Positions 51,384-61,442 of a DNA stretch of 64,000 nucleotides are shown here, piece by piece. The notes beneath the pieces are model-generated. The model was not told the DNA's origin and did not search any database. It saw nothing but the letters and a program-made list of their open reading frames with translations. Source of the stretch: Actinomyces viscosus (GTDB lineage Bacteria > Actinomycetota > Actinomycetes > Actinomycetales > Actinomycetaceae); assembly GCF_900637975.1 (NCBI RefSeq), contig NZ_LR134477.1, positions 3,410,001-3,474,000 on the forward strand, written 5' to 3'. A program made the translations under genes and the position numbers. Within the stretch, counting starts at the first letter, position 1. Every line of letters begins with the position of its first letter.

Positions 51384-51456
51384 CACCGAGCCGGGCACTT
51401 TTCGCGTACCCCTGCAGAAATTCTGTTGGGCCACGCGAAAAGTGCCCGGCTCGGTG
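51384..51456. repeat. 73-base palindrome between sdhB and the HAD gene
   Basis: Two perfect 24-base arms (left arm CACCGAGCCGGGCACTTTTC and onward to 51407; right arm 51433-51456) with a 25-base centre that itself folds further (CCC..GCAGA/TCTGT..GGG around AAT). It begins 20 bases after sdhB and ends 8 bases before the convergent HAD stop. Probably a bidirectional terminator, but much longer than others here and possibly a mobile repeat. Confidence 0.75.
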
Positions 51457-51463
51457 TGAGGGG

Positions 51464-52162
51464 CTAGCCGACGACGGTGAAGGTCACCCCGGTGAAGTCC
51501 GGAATCCGAGGCACCTGCGGGTCGGCCTCGGGAACACCGTCGCCCACGAGGAGGATCTGGGCTCCGGCCCGCTGGGCTGCGGTGTAGCCGGAGGCGGCGT
51601 CCTCCAGCACCAGGCAGGAGGAGATGGGCACGTCCAGGAGCTCGGCGGCCTTGAGATAGGCGCCGGGATCGGGCTTTCCGCGGGCGACGTCGTCGGCTGA
51701 GACGGCAACCGCCGGAATGGGGACCCCGGCCTCCTGCATGCGCACTCGCATGAGCTCGATCGGGGCCGAGGTGACCAGGGCCAGGGGGACGCCGGCGTCG
51801 ATCAGCGCGGTCACCAGTGCCGCGGCGCCGGGGATCTCGGCCATTCGCCCGGCCGTGCGCACGATCTCCTCCTGGGCGAAGCGCTCGTGGATGGCGTCGT
51901 GCTCCTCCGAGGCCAGCTCCGGCAGGAACCGACGGATCGTGTCGATACCGGTGCGTCCGGGGGAGTAGGCCATGATCTCGTCGAAGCGCTCGCTCATGCC
52001 GTGGTCGCGGGCGAAGGAGCTTCACATGGATTCCACGACCGCCGAGGAGTCCACGAGCGTGCCGTCCATGTCGCACAGGATCGCCTCGGCCCGGGCCAGG
52101 CGCACCGGTTCCCCGGCGGGACCGCTCGACGACATCAGCTGGACGGCCGGGTGAACAGTCAT
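51464..52162 (-). pseudogene. HAD-family phosphatase interrupted by in-frame TGA
   Basis: Without the stop it would encode about 232 residues of a HAD-superfamily sugar-phosphatase or phosphoglycolate-phosphatase-like enzyme. Motif I is CDMDGTLVDSS, motif II VTSAPIE, motif III KPDPGAY, then VLEDAASGYTAAQRAG. After SAVVESM the codon at 52022-52024 (minus strand) is TGA, where homologues have a Trp (TGG) before a SSFARDHG-like segment; the frame then continues intact to 51464. So a single point change separates it from a full gene. ATG at 52162 with an AGGAGGCACC site. Either a recent pseudogene or recoded/sequencing error. Confidence 0.8.
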
Positions 52163-52253
52163 GGTGCCTCCTGAGACGGAATCAAGGGAACGAGGGAAGA
52201 AGGAGCGGATACGGCCGTCACAGGGTACCAACGAAAGACGGGCCGTGGCCGTG

Positions 52254-52871
52254 CTATGCCCACACCCCGGAGCTGCCGCGGCGGTGGGAGCCGACCAGGT
52301 GGGTATCGATGATCCCGATCGCCTCCATGAGGGCGTGCATCGTCGTCGGGCCGACGAAGCGGAAGCCGCGGCGCTTGAGGTCGCGGGACAGGGCGGCCGA
52401 CTGCGGTGACTGCGTAGGGACGTCCTCCAGCCTGCGCGGCCGGGGAGTCGACTCCGGCTGGTAGGACCACACCAGGCCCGCCAGGCCGCCGTCGACGTCG
52501 CCCGCCTCCCTGAGGCGCAGCGTCGCGCGGGCGTTGTCGATGGTGGCCAGGATCTTGGCCCGGTTGCGCACGATTCCCGTATTCCCCAGCAGGCGGTCCA
52601 CCTCCGCCTGCCCGAAGCCGGCCACGATCTCGGGGTCGAATCCGGCGAAGGCGTCGCGGAAGGCCGGTCGCTTGCGCAGGATCGTCGCCCAGGACAGTCC
52701 CGACTGAAAGGCCTCCAGGCTCAACCGCTCGAAGACACCCCGCTCATCGCGCACCGGCATACCCCACTCGGTGTCGTAGTACTCGCGCAGCAGCGGGTCG
52801 GTGGCGGCCCAGCGCGGTCTGGCCAGGCCGTCGTCGCCCACCACCAGGTCTGGGTTGCCGGGCTCAGTCAC
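52254..52871 (-). CDS. tag: DNA-3-methyladenine glycosylase I
   Basis: 205 residues. Excises 3-methyladenine from alkylated DNA. Family core: [26 protein letters not shown] with the base-recognition glutamate, [20 protein letters not shown], and [26 protein letters not shown]. The usual zinc snap (Cys4, His17, His175, Cys179 in E. coli) seems lost: P19 and Y32 replace the first Cys and His, and VGSHRRG replaces the C-terminal Cys. Upstream of the HAD gene on the same strand, 91 bases apart. Confidence 0.9.
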   Translation of the reverse strand: MTEPGNPDLVVGDDGLARPRWAATDPLLREYYDTEWGMPVRDERGVFERLSLEAFQSGLSWATILRKRPAFRDAFAGFDPEIVAGFGQAEVDRLLGNTGIVRNRAKILATIDNARATLRLREAGDVDGGLAGLVWSYQPESTPRPRRLEDVPTQSPQSAALSRDLKRRGFRFVGPTTMHALMEAIGIIDTHLVGSHRRGSSGVWA

Positions 52872-52984
52872 GGGTGCCTCCTCATGCGTCGTGCCGCCTG
52901 CCGCACGCGTCCGTTGCCCAGCGGGGACAGTGCCCGAAGGCGCCTGGCGTCAGCCCGTGCCGGCAGGCGATAGGCTGTGGGCTT

Positions 52985-54031
52985 GTGAGCGATCCTCTCA
53001 TCCTCGGCATCGAGTCCACCTGCGACGAGACCGGCGTGGCCCTCGTGCGCGGGCGCGAGCTCCTCGCCGACGTCACCGCCACCTCCATGGACCAGTACGC
53101 GCGCTTCGGCGGGATCATCCCCGAGATCGCCTCGCGCGCCCACCTGGAGTCCTTCCTGCCCACCCTCGACGCCGCGCTGGAGAAGGCCGACGTCGATCTG
53201 GGCGAGGTCGACGCCGTCGCGGTGTGCGCCGGCCCCGGGCTCATCGGTTCCCTGACCGTCGGAATCTCCGCCGCCAAGGCCCTGGCCGCGAGCCTGGGCA
53301 GGCCGGTCTACGGCGTCAACCACGTCATCGGGCACCTGGCGGTCGACGAGCTGGTCGACGGCCCCCTGCCCGAGCGGTTCATCGGGCTCATCGTCTCCGG
53401 CGGTCACTCCAACCTCCTGAGCATCCGCGACATCGCCACCGACGTCGTCGAGCTCGGCGGCACCCTCGACGACGCCGCCGGCGAGGCCTTCGACAAGGTC
53501 GGTCGGCTCCTGGGGCTGCCCTACCCGGGTGGCCCCCACGTGGACCGGCTCTCCCAGGAGGGCGACCGCAGCGCCATCCGCTTCCCTCGCGGCCTGGCCG
53601 CCGGCAAGGACAAGGAGCGCCACCGCTACGACTTCTCCTTCTCCGGTCTCAAGACCGCGGTGGCCCGCTACGTCGAGTCCCTGGAGGATGCCGGCCAGGA
53701 GGTGCCCGGCGCCGACGTGTGCGCCGCCTTCTCCGAGGCCGTCAACGACTCCCTGACGGCCAAGGCGGTCCAGGCCTGCCTGGACACCGGCTGCGACACG
53801 CTCGTCGTCGGAGGTGGATACTCCGCCAACTCCCGCCTGCGGTCCCTGGCCGCCGAGCGCTGCGAGGCAGCCGGCATCACCCTGCGCCTGCCGCCGCTGC
53901 GCTTCTGCACCGACAACGGCGCCCAGATCGCCGCCTTGGGCTCGGCGGCCGTGCGCGCCGGCGTTGCCCCCAGCCCCATGGACTTCGCCCCGGACTCAGG
54001 GATGCCGCTGGACGTCAGCGTCGTTCACTGA
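52985..54031 (+). CDS. tsaD: tRNA N6-threonylcarbamoyladenosine transferase TsaD
   Basis: 348 residues. Catalytic subunit for t6A37. [16 protein letters not shown]; metal-binding histidines in [49 protein letters not shown] at 52985 chosen over a longer open frame that is not conserved. It lies 5.5 kb from tsaB-rimI, with sdhCAB and two repair/phosphatase genes between. Confidence 0.96.
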   Translation: MSDPLILGIESTCDETGVALVRGRELLADVTATSMDQYARFGGIIPEIASRAHLESFLPTLDAALEKADVDLGEVDAVAVCAGPGLIGSLTVGISAAKALAASLGRPVYGVNHVIGHLAVDELVDGPLPERFIGLIVSGGHSNLLSIRDIATDVVELGGTLDDAAGEAFDKVGRLLGLPYPGGPHVDRLSQEGDRSAIRFPRGLAAGKDKERHRYDFSFSGLKTAVARYVESLEDAGQEVPGADVCAAFSEAVNDSLTAKAVQACLDTGCDTLVVGGGYSANSRLRSLAAERCEAAGITLRLPPLRFCTDNGAQIAALGSAAVRAGVAPSPMDFAPDSGMPLDVSVVH

Positions 54032-54038
54032 CAGTCAT

Positions 54039-54785
54039 TCACTGATGCCTGCCGGCGTCCCCTGACCCCTGCTGTGTCGCGCCGGCGGCCACTCCCCGGA
54101 TGATGATCTCGATCTTGCGGTCCAGGCCGCCGCGCTCCAGCCAGCTCTCGTTCGGGGTCAGCGCCTCGGGCAGGGACGGCGCCCGACTGGTGGCCGCCAG
54201 GCGGCTCGCCTCCTGCAGCCCCGTGGAACCGCCGCGCTCGGAGGCGGGGGTGTCCTCCGCCGGCTCCTGCCCGGTCGGCGCGGGGAGCCCGGAGCGGCCG
54301 ACGGGGGAGCGCATGACCTCGATCTGCGCGTGCGTGGAGATGACGGTGTCGCCCACGAAGTCCAGGACCACCCTGGCCTCCTCGGCCTCAAGCCCTCCGT
54401 CGACCAGCACCTGACACGCCTGGGAGACGGGGCCGGCGAAGAGCTGGTGCGCCCACGGCACCCCCATGATGACGCCGGCCAGGCCTGGGTACTGCTCCAG
54501 CATCCCCCAGACGGCCTCGACGTGCGCCCGGACCGTCTCGGGCCAGCTCCTCCCCGGACGCGGGACCTCGACCCGGGAGGCGATCCGCTCCAGGCAGGCG
54601 GCCAGCAGGTCCTCGCGCGAGGCGATCGTGCGGTACAGCCCCGAGTCCGCCACGCCCAGCCGCTTGGCCACCGCCGTCAGCGTGAAGTCCGCGATGCCGA
54701 TCTCGAGTGCCGCGTCGACGACGTCGTCGCGCGAGAAACCGGGTCTCGGTCCGGTCGGTCGGCCCAGTCGCGCCAGTGATGCCAT
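54039..54785 (-). CDS. TetR-family transcriptional regulator
   Basis: 248 residues. N-terminal helix-turn-helix of the TetR kind at about residues 17-62 (FSRDDVVDAALEIGIADFTLTAVAKRLGVADSGLYRTIASREDLLAACLERI in outline), followed by a ligand-binding helical domain and a low-complexity C-terminal stretch (about 180-220). Start at 54785; the frame is open upstream, antisense to the ABC gene. Divergently transcribed from a large ABC exporter, with a palindromic operator-like site between them, so it probably represses that exporter. Confidence 0.85.
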   Translation of the reverse strand: MASLARLGRPTGPRPGFSRDDVVDAALEIGIADFTLTAVAKRLGVADSGLYRTIASREDLLAACLERIASRVEVPRPGRSWPETVRAHVEAVWGMLEQYPGLAGVIMGVPWAHQLFAGPVSQACQVLVDGGLEAEEARVVLDFVGDTVISTHAQIEVMRSPVGRSGLPAPTGQEPAEDTPASERGGSTGLQEASRLAATSRAPSLPEALTPNESWLERGGLDRKIEIIIRGVAAGATQQGSGDAGRHQ

Positions 54786-54855
54786 GGCAGCACAGTAGTG
54801 CGCCGCGACGACGGTTGCTCCCGCTTCAGCGGTGAGAATAAGGCGGGCCTTATCG

Positions 54856-54878
54856 AATTCTGAAATGTATTCAGAATT
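54856..54878. promoter_or_regulatory. TetR-operator-like palindrome
   Basis: AATTCTGAA, a five-base ATGTA spacer, then TTCAGAATT: a perfect 9-base inverted repeat of 23 bases, AT-rich against a GC-rich genome. It lies 71 bases from the tetR start and 28 bases before the ABC exporter start, the place expected for an operator controlling both genes. Confidence 0.65.
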
Positions 54879-54905
54879 AGAGCCGACGGAAGGATGAGGC
54901 TCCTC

Positions 54906-57900
54906 ATGAGCACGCAGACTCAGTCGTTGTCGAGGACGTCGCCGCAACCTTCGGCGAGCACTCAGTCCGCCGAGGCGCCGGGCGATCAGCCCCCGCAGAG
55001 CAACGCCCAGCGCTCGCGCGAGGGGCAGGCCGCCATCGCTCGCCTGGGCGCTCCCGTGTGCACCCGCCTGAGGATCGGTCAGGCCCTCGTCCCGCTCTCC
55101 GCGGTCCTGGCGGTGGCGCCGTACGTCGCACTGGTCCAGCTCGGCGACATCCTTCTGCGCGCCTACCGGGCCGGGGTGGGGCCCGACCCCCAGCAGGTGC
55201 GCTCCGCCGTCATGATGCTCGTGGGGACCTACTCCACCCGGCTGCTCCTGTACTTCCTGGCCCTGCTCATCACCCACATGGCCGACCTGTCCCTGCGCGA
55301 TCGGCTGCGGCGCGACATCGTCGACCGCATCTCCCATGCTCCGCTGGCCTGGTTCACCGCCTCCACCTCCGGGCGCATCCGCAAGGCCGTCCAGGACGAC
55401 ACGACCCTGGTCCACACCGTCATCGCCCACGGCCCCGTCGAGCGTCTCAACGCCGTCGTCACTCCGTTGGCGCTACTGGTGTGCGCCTTCTGGATCGACT
55501 GGCGCCTGGCACTGATCGCGCTGTCCACACTCGTCCTCTACGTGCTCACCTACTCGGTGTCGATGCGCGGCATGAAGGAGAAGACCGTGGAGATGGACCG
55601 CAAGCTCGCCGCCATCTCCTCCACCATGGTCGAGTTCGTCTCCGGCATCGGCGTGGTCAAGGCCTTCGGCCGCGTCGGCCGCGCCCACTCGGCCTACCTC
55701 ACTGCGGCCGACGAGTTCTCCGCCTTCTACCGCGCCTGGGCGATGCCCCTGGTGACTGTCACCTGCCTGTCCTTCACCTGGGTCTCGATCCCGGTGCTCC
55801 TCCTGGTCAACCTCGGTGACGGGGCACTGCTCATCCATGCCGGCGCCGTCACCCTGCCCCAGGTCCTGGCCACGACCCTGGTCGCCCTGGTCCTGCCCGC
55901 CGTGCTCATCACCATCGCCTCGATCTCCTGGTCCTACCAGATGGCCGGAGCGGCGGCTCTGCGCCTGTGCGAGGTCCTCGACACCCCCGTTCTGCCCGTT
56001 GCCGACCGTCCTGAGCGGCCCCGCAGCGCCCTTGTCGAGATCAGCCACGTCTCCTTCTCCTACGGGGACACCCTCGCCGTCGACGACGCCTCTCTCGTCC
56101 TGGAGCCGGGCACCGTCACCGCCCTGCTGGGACCCTCCGGGTCGGGAAAGTCGACACTGGCCACCCTCATCGCCCGCTTCGCCGACCCCGACGCCGGAGC
56201 CGTGCGCATCGGCGGGGTGGACCTGCGGGACATGGACGAGACGACCCTGTACTCCACCGTCTCCTTCGTCCTCCAGGACGCCCAGCTGCTCGGGACCACC
56301 GTGCGGGAGAACATCGCGCTCGGACGCCCCGACGCCGACCTGGACCAGGTGCGGGCCGCCGCCCGGGTGGCCCGCATCGATGAGGAGATCATGGCACTGC
56401 CGGACGGCTACGACACCGTCCTGGGACAGGACACCGCCCTGTCCGGAGGCCAGGAGCAGCGCATCGCCATCGCTCGTGCCATCCTGCTGGACACTCCCGT
56501 CATCCTGCTCGACGAGGCCACCGCCATGGCCGATCCCGAGTCCGAGGCCGAGATCCAGCAGGCGCTGAGCGCCCTGGTCAAGGAACGAACGGTGCTGGTG
56601 ATCGCCCACCGCCCGGCTGCCGTGCGCGGCGCCGACCGCATCGCCGTCATGGAGCGGGGGCGCATCGTCGCCTCCGGCACCCATGACGACCTCGTGAACG
56701 AGCCCCACTACCGGGCCCTCCTGCGGCAGACTGGTGAGCTCGACGGCGCTGCCGGCCCGATTGGCGAGAGCTCCGTGACCGGGGCGGACGGGCCCTCCCT
56801 CGCCGACGAACCGGGTGGCGAGGCCTCCGGTGCTCCGTCCCCGGACTCCGTCGAGCAGGCCGTCGAGCAGGTTCCTGACCGGAGCCGGTCGGTTCCCCCG
56901 GTCCCGACGCCGGCCGCCGGTGCCTCCGGAGCCGTACGCTCCCTGCTGGCCCGCTTCCGCAGGCTCATGCTCGACTCCTCCTGGCGCCAGACGCGCACGA
57001 GTCTCGTCCTGGGCGCGGCCAACGGCGTCGCATCCGGGGCCGCACTGATCTCACTCCTGCCCGCCTCGGTCGCCCTGGGGACCGGCGCGCCCCGATGGGG
57101 ACTGTCCGTCGGCGGGTGGCTCCTCGTCCTCGTCGTGTGCGGCGTCGTTGCCGCCGTCACCGAGTTCCAGGGACAGCGCCGAGGAATGTCCGGGGCGCTC
57201 GGCTTCATGCACGACGTCCACCACGCCGTCGGCGACCGGATCGCCCGCCTGCCCCTGCGCTGGTTCAACGCCGACTCCGCAGGGAGCCTGTCGCGGGCCG
57301 TCAGCCAGGAGATGGTGGCCCCTCGGGGAGTCCGCCGCCCACTTCATGTACATGCTCACCTCCACCACCGCCGCCTGCGTCGTCGTCTGGGCCGGCTCCT
57401 GGGCCTGGGACTGGCGCCTGGGCCTCCTGCTGACGGTGGCCGCGCCCCTGTTCGCCGAACTCGTGCGCGCCGCACGCCGCCTGATGGATCACGGCAAGTC
57501 GATCTCCGAGCCCGCCGAGCGCGAGCTGGCAACCCGCGTTGTCGAGATCGCCCGCTGTCAGGGGCCCTGCGCTCGTGCCGGGCCGCCACCGGCTACAGCC
57601 GCCTGAGGGCCGCCTTCGACGACGGCGTCCGTGCCTCACGGCGCTCCCTGTAGTGGGAGACCGCCGGTAACGTCGTCAACGGTGCACTGAGCCAGGTCGT
57701 CGTCGTGGCCATGATCGGCCTGACCGCCTCCTTCGCCGTCTCCGGAACCATGGAGCCGCTCGTGGCCGTCGCCATCATCGGCATGTGCCTGCGCTTCACC
57801 ACCATGCTCGACGACATCAGCGGGGCCGTCATGGGCATGGAGGAGCGCCGTCAGATGATGAACCACCTCGACGCCGTCATGGACGCCGAGCTCATGGCCG

Positions 57901-58688
57901 AGCCGCAGACCCGTGCCACGCTGTCCGATCCTGGAGCCGTCGAGCTCGACGACGTCGTCTTCGGCTACCGCGCCGACCATCCCGTCCTGGCCGGGGTGTC
58001 GATGAACGTCCCCGCACGCACCATGTGCGCGATCGTGGGCCCCTCCGGCAGCGGTAAGACGACCATCGCCCGCCTGGTCGCCCGCTTCTGGGACGCCGAC
58101 TCCGGGACCGTGCGCGTGGGCGGCACCGACGTGCGCGACATGCCGACCGCACAGCTCATGGAGCAGCTCTCCATGGTCTTCCAGGACGTCTACCTCTTCG
58201 ACGACACCCTGGACGCCAACATCCACATCGGAGACCCTGCGGCCGACGACGATCAGGTGCGCTGAGCCGCAGACCTCGCTGGTGTCACCGAGATCGTCGA
58301 CCGTCTGCCCCACGGCTGGGACACGCGCGTGGGAGAGGGCGGGCGGGCCCTGTCCGGCGGTGAGCGCCAGCGCGTCTCCATCGCCCGCGCCCTGCTCAAG
58401 CGCGCGCCGATCGTCCTGCTCGACGAGGCCACCAGTGCCCTGGACGCGGAGAACGAGGCCAATATCGTGGCCGCGATGCAGGAGCTGCGACGCACCTCGA
58501 CGCTCATCGTCATCGCCCACAAGCTCGAGACGATTGCTGCGGCTGACCAGGTCATCGTCCTCGACGACGCCGGACACGTCGCCCAGCACGGACGGCACGA
58601 GGACCTTGTGACGGCCGACGGCCCCTACCGCAGCTTCTGGGAGCAGCGCACCCGGGCCCGCGGCTGGGAGCTCGTGTCAACGAGCTGA
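54906..58688 (+). pseudogene. Fused tandem ABC exporter, second half disrupted
   Basis: One frame (1260 codons) encodes two complete ABC half-exporters in tandem. The first (residues 1-~620) is intact: six membrane helices, Walker A GPSGSGKSTL, signature ALSGGQEQRIAIARA, Walker B VILLDEATAMAD. A Ser/Pro-rich linker follows. The second half carries four lesions: an extra C in the C-run at 57319-57322, a lost G in the G-run at 57561-57564 (which restores the frame), TAG at 57651-57653 and TGA at 58263-58265 (both C-to-T compatible). The second nucleotide-binding domain (GPSGSGKTT, ALSGGERQRVSIARA, VLLDEATSALD) is otherwise well kept. ATG at 54894 is an alternative start. Resembles siderophore/drug exporters. 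Confidence 0.8.
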
Positions 58689-58800
58689 GAACCGTTGGCC
58701 GGGAACAGATACGAGTCCGGCCCGTGCCCGATCCGATTCGGACCGGGCACGGGCCGGGTCATGCGAGGCGCTGCCGAGATGCTGTCGGCGTGCGGGGACG

Positions 58801-59025
58801 TTATCCGTTCATGGGGTCCATGGCGTTGATCCGCTCAACGACTAGCTCCGCCCGGGCCTCGGTCCGCTTACGGAAGATCCCCTGTGCGACGGCGCCCGGA
58901 AGGACGACCTGCTTCTCATCGAGGGCGACAACGACCTTGCATACGGTCATTGACCAGCTGCCGTACATGTGAGCGGTGCTGATCCAGATGCGACGATGGG
59001 CCTGCTGCCAGCTCAGCTTCTTCAC
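58801..59025 (-). CDS. Small hypothetical protein
   Basis: 74 residues, GTG start, no recognised domain. The composition is protein-like (KVVVALDEKQVVLPGAVAQGIF near the middle) but no clear ribosome binding site precedes it. It lies in a decayed region next to insertion-sequence remnants and may be a gene fragment rather than a functional gene. Confidence 0.3.
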   Translation of the reverse strand: MKKLSWQQAHRRIWISTAHMYGSWSMTVCKVVVALDEKQVVLPGAVAQGIFRKRTEARAELVVERINAMDPMNG

Positions 59026-59174
59026 ACGCCCAATTGGCGAGTGAAGCTCAAGTCCCTCGGAGCTGACGACGGTGCGGATGCGTGTTACGCCGACCGGTAC
59101 TGCGAGCAGTGGAGTGCGTGGTGTTTCTCGGACAGGGGGAGTTTTTCTTCCCGTGAGTCGATAGGATGGAGACC

Positions 59175-60061
59175 ATGCCAGCAGCGAAATACTCGGAGGA
59201 GTTCAAGGCCCAGGTCGTGCGTGAGGTCACCCGTGAAGGACCGCACGATCGCCTCGGTAGCGGCCTCGTACGATCCCCAGGCCCAGACGGTGGGTAACTG
59301 GGTCGCAAAGTACAGAAAAGATCGTGCTACCGACCAGGACCGCAAGAAGGCCTCCGAGTCAGCCGAGATCGCGAAGCTGAGAGCGGAGAAGCAGGGAGCT
59401 GTGTCAGGAGAACGAGTTCCTGAAAAAAGCTGCGGCCTTCTTCGTGAAGGAACGACCGTGACCGAGCGCTACGGGCTCATCAATCGCGAAGAAGGCCATT
59501 ACCCTACCTCCTCGATGTGCCGGTGGTCCGGTGTCTCACGGTCGGGCTGCTACTCCTGGCGCGACCGGCCCCAGTGCGCCACCGCCATCGGAAGAGAAGT
59601 GCTGGCCACCATGATCAAGGACGCTTTTGCCGACTCGTGAGGGCACCTACGGGTACCGAAGGATCCAGGCCCACCTGGAGCGGCGTGGCGTGAGGGTGGA
59701 TGGTGCCACGGTCCGCTCCATCATGCGCGACCTGGGCCTTGAGGCCGCGCAGCCGCGGGCGAAGGTCCGCACCTACCGTGCCGGCCGCGGACCACGGGTG
59801 AGCGCCCCGACCTGGTGGGGCGCGACTCCCGCTGCCCACGAGCCTGGGCGTGAGTGGTGCGGGGACATTCCCCCGCAAGCGGGAGGTACCCCCTCCTACA
59901 TCAGGCGCGTGGGTCGGGTTCGTCTGTCTTGCTACGGTTCTGGACTGCTGCACCAAGAAGGTCGTGGGGTATGCGATGGCCGAGCCATGTGCGCACCTCG
60001 CTGGTGTGTGAGGCCATCGACATGGCGGTCAGGCGATGCCCGGCCGGGAAGGGTGTGACGG
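59175..60061 (+). pseudogene. IS3-type transposase remnant (IS A)
   Basis: Pieces of orfA (MPAAKYSEEFKAQVVREV, then TIASVAASYDPQAQTVGNWVAKYRKD, then ENEFLKKAAAFFVKERP) and orfB (YGLINREEGHYP, GTYGYRRIQAHLERRGVRV, ATVLDCCTKKVVGYAM, RTSLVCEAIDMAVRRCP) appear in order but in different frames. Frameshifts fall near 59230, 59400 and 59630, with more after 59860. It stops where IS B begins; the rest of the DDE domain is missing. Not functional. Confidence 0.8.
59870..59893. repeat. 24-base palindromic insertion inside IS A orfB
   Basis: CCCCCGCAAGCGGGAGGTACCCCC interrupts the transposase GDI-YI motif region. CCCGC and GCGGG pair around AA, and the ends are C/G runs. It looks like a small GC palindrome inserted into the coding sequence rather than part of the transposase. 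Confidence 0.4.
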
Positions 60062-61420
60062 TGTGAATCGCCCCGGGTTTGATGGAGGCGGTGATGACAC
60101 GGAAGGATCACTGTCATGGGACAGAGGAAGTACCCCGATGAGCTGCGCGAGCGGGCCACGAGGACGGGCCTTGGAGGCGCTGGCCGACCCGGCGCGGGCC
60201 AAGGGCGCGATCCGCAGGATCGCCGAGGAGCTGGGAGTCCACCCCGAGGCTCTGCGCTCCTGGGTCAAGAAGGCCCAGGTCGATGGTGGTCTAAGACCGG
60301 GAACCACCACCGATGAAGCGCAGCGGATCAAGGAGCTGGAGAAGGGAGGTCCGAGAGCTGCGAAGAGCCAACGCGATCCTGAGGAGTGCGTCGGCTTTTT
60401 TCGCGGCGGAGTGTGAGCGCCCGTCGCGCTGATCTGTCAGTACATCGAGGCCAAGAAGGAGGAGCTCGGGGCCTGGCCGATCTGCGCCACGCTCAGCGAG
60501 GCTGGTGTGCAGATCGCCCCGAGTGCCTGCTACGCCCGTCGTAGCCGTCCTCCATCAGCCAGGTCGTTGCTCGACGAGGCCCTCAAGGCGGAGATATCCA
60601 GGGTCCACAAGAACCAGCTACTCGGTGCTGGGGGCCCGCAAGATGCACGTGATGCGGGGTCGCCCTTGAGGTCGCCGAGCGTCACGGAGCCGGTCACGTG
60701 GCCCGCTGTACCGTCGAGCGGCTCATGGGCGACCTGGGTCTGCACGGTGTCAGGCGCGCCAAGTCGCCCAGGACGACCCGCTCGGCACCTCCGGACCGGT
60801 GCCCGGCCGACCTCGTCAAAAGGCATTTCAGCGCGTTCAGGCCCAACGAGCTGTGGGTCGCCGACATCACCTATGTGCGTACGTTCTCGGGGTGGGTCTA
60901 CGTCGCCTTCGTCACCGACGTGTTCTCGCGGCGGATCGTGGGGTGGCAGACCACCTACCGGCCAGTGTGCACCGACCTGGCTCTGGACGCCCTCAAGATG
61001 GCCGTCTGGCAGCGAAAACGCACCGGGGCTGATCTCTCTGGCCTGGTGCACCACTTGCGACCGCGGCGTGCAGTACCGGTCCATCCGCTACGGGCAGGCC
61101 CTATCAGACTGCGAGGCAGTCGCCTCTGTAGGCTCTAAGGGGGATTCCTACGACAACGCTCTGGCCGAGGCGCTCAACTCGCTGTACAAGGCCGGGGCTC
61201 ATCCGTAACCAGGGACCTTGGGAGGACATCGACGCCGCCCGTGGTCGCCACCGCCGAGTGGGTCCACTGGTACGGGCACCATTCGCCCTCACTCCGCCAT
61301 CGGCATGCGCACCCCCGCCGAGCACGAAGCCGCCTGGGCCCCCGACACCCACCACGACCACCACCGCCAGGAACAACCACAACCAACTAAACCAGCCTCC
61401 ACAAAACCCGGGGCTTGACA
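60062..61420 (+). mobile_element. IS3-family insertion sequence (IS B), degenerate
   Basis: About 1.36 kb bounded by imperfect terminal inverted repeats: left 60062-60086 (TGTGAATCGCCCCGGGTTTG and onward) and right 61398-61420, whose complement reads TGTCAAGCCCCGGGTTTTGT. The internal region encodes a two-frame IS3-type transposase with many frameshifts. It has landed inside the orfB of IS A, so the two are nested. I see no clear target-site duplication. Confidence 0.75.
60116..61380 (+). pseudogene. IS3-family transposase of IS B, frameshifted
   Basis: orfA begins MGQRKYPDELRERATR, shifts to LADPARAKGAIRRIAEELGVHPEALRSWV, then to ELRRANAILRSASAFFAAECERP. orfB runs as ALICQYIEAKKEELGAWPICATLSEAG, ARCTVERLMGDLGLHGVRRAK, PNELWVADITYVRTFSGWVY (first DDE aspartate), CDRGVQYRSIRYGQAL (second) and SYDNALAEALNSLYK (glutamate). 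At least four frameshifts separate these, beyond the one normal orfA/orfB frameshift, so it cannot make a transposase. Confidence 0.8.
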
Positions 61421-61442
61421 GTCGCAGTCCCGCAGGCTGCCC

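Noticed and set aside
52022..52024. Selenocysteine at the HAD in-frame TGA
   Set aside because: Homologues have Trp at this place and no convincing insertion structure follows; a point mutation is simpler.
60300..60420. Programmed frameshift at the T-run in IS B orfA
   Set aside because: A T6 run is present near 60395, but the surrounding orfA already has two other frame breaks, so a functional programmed site cannot be argued.
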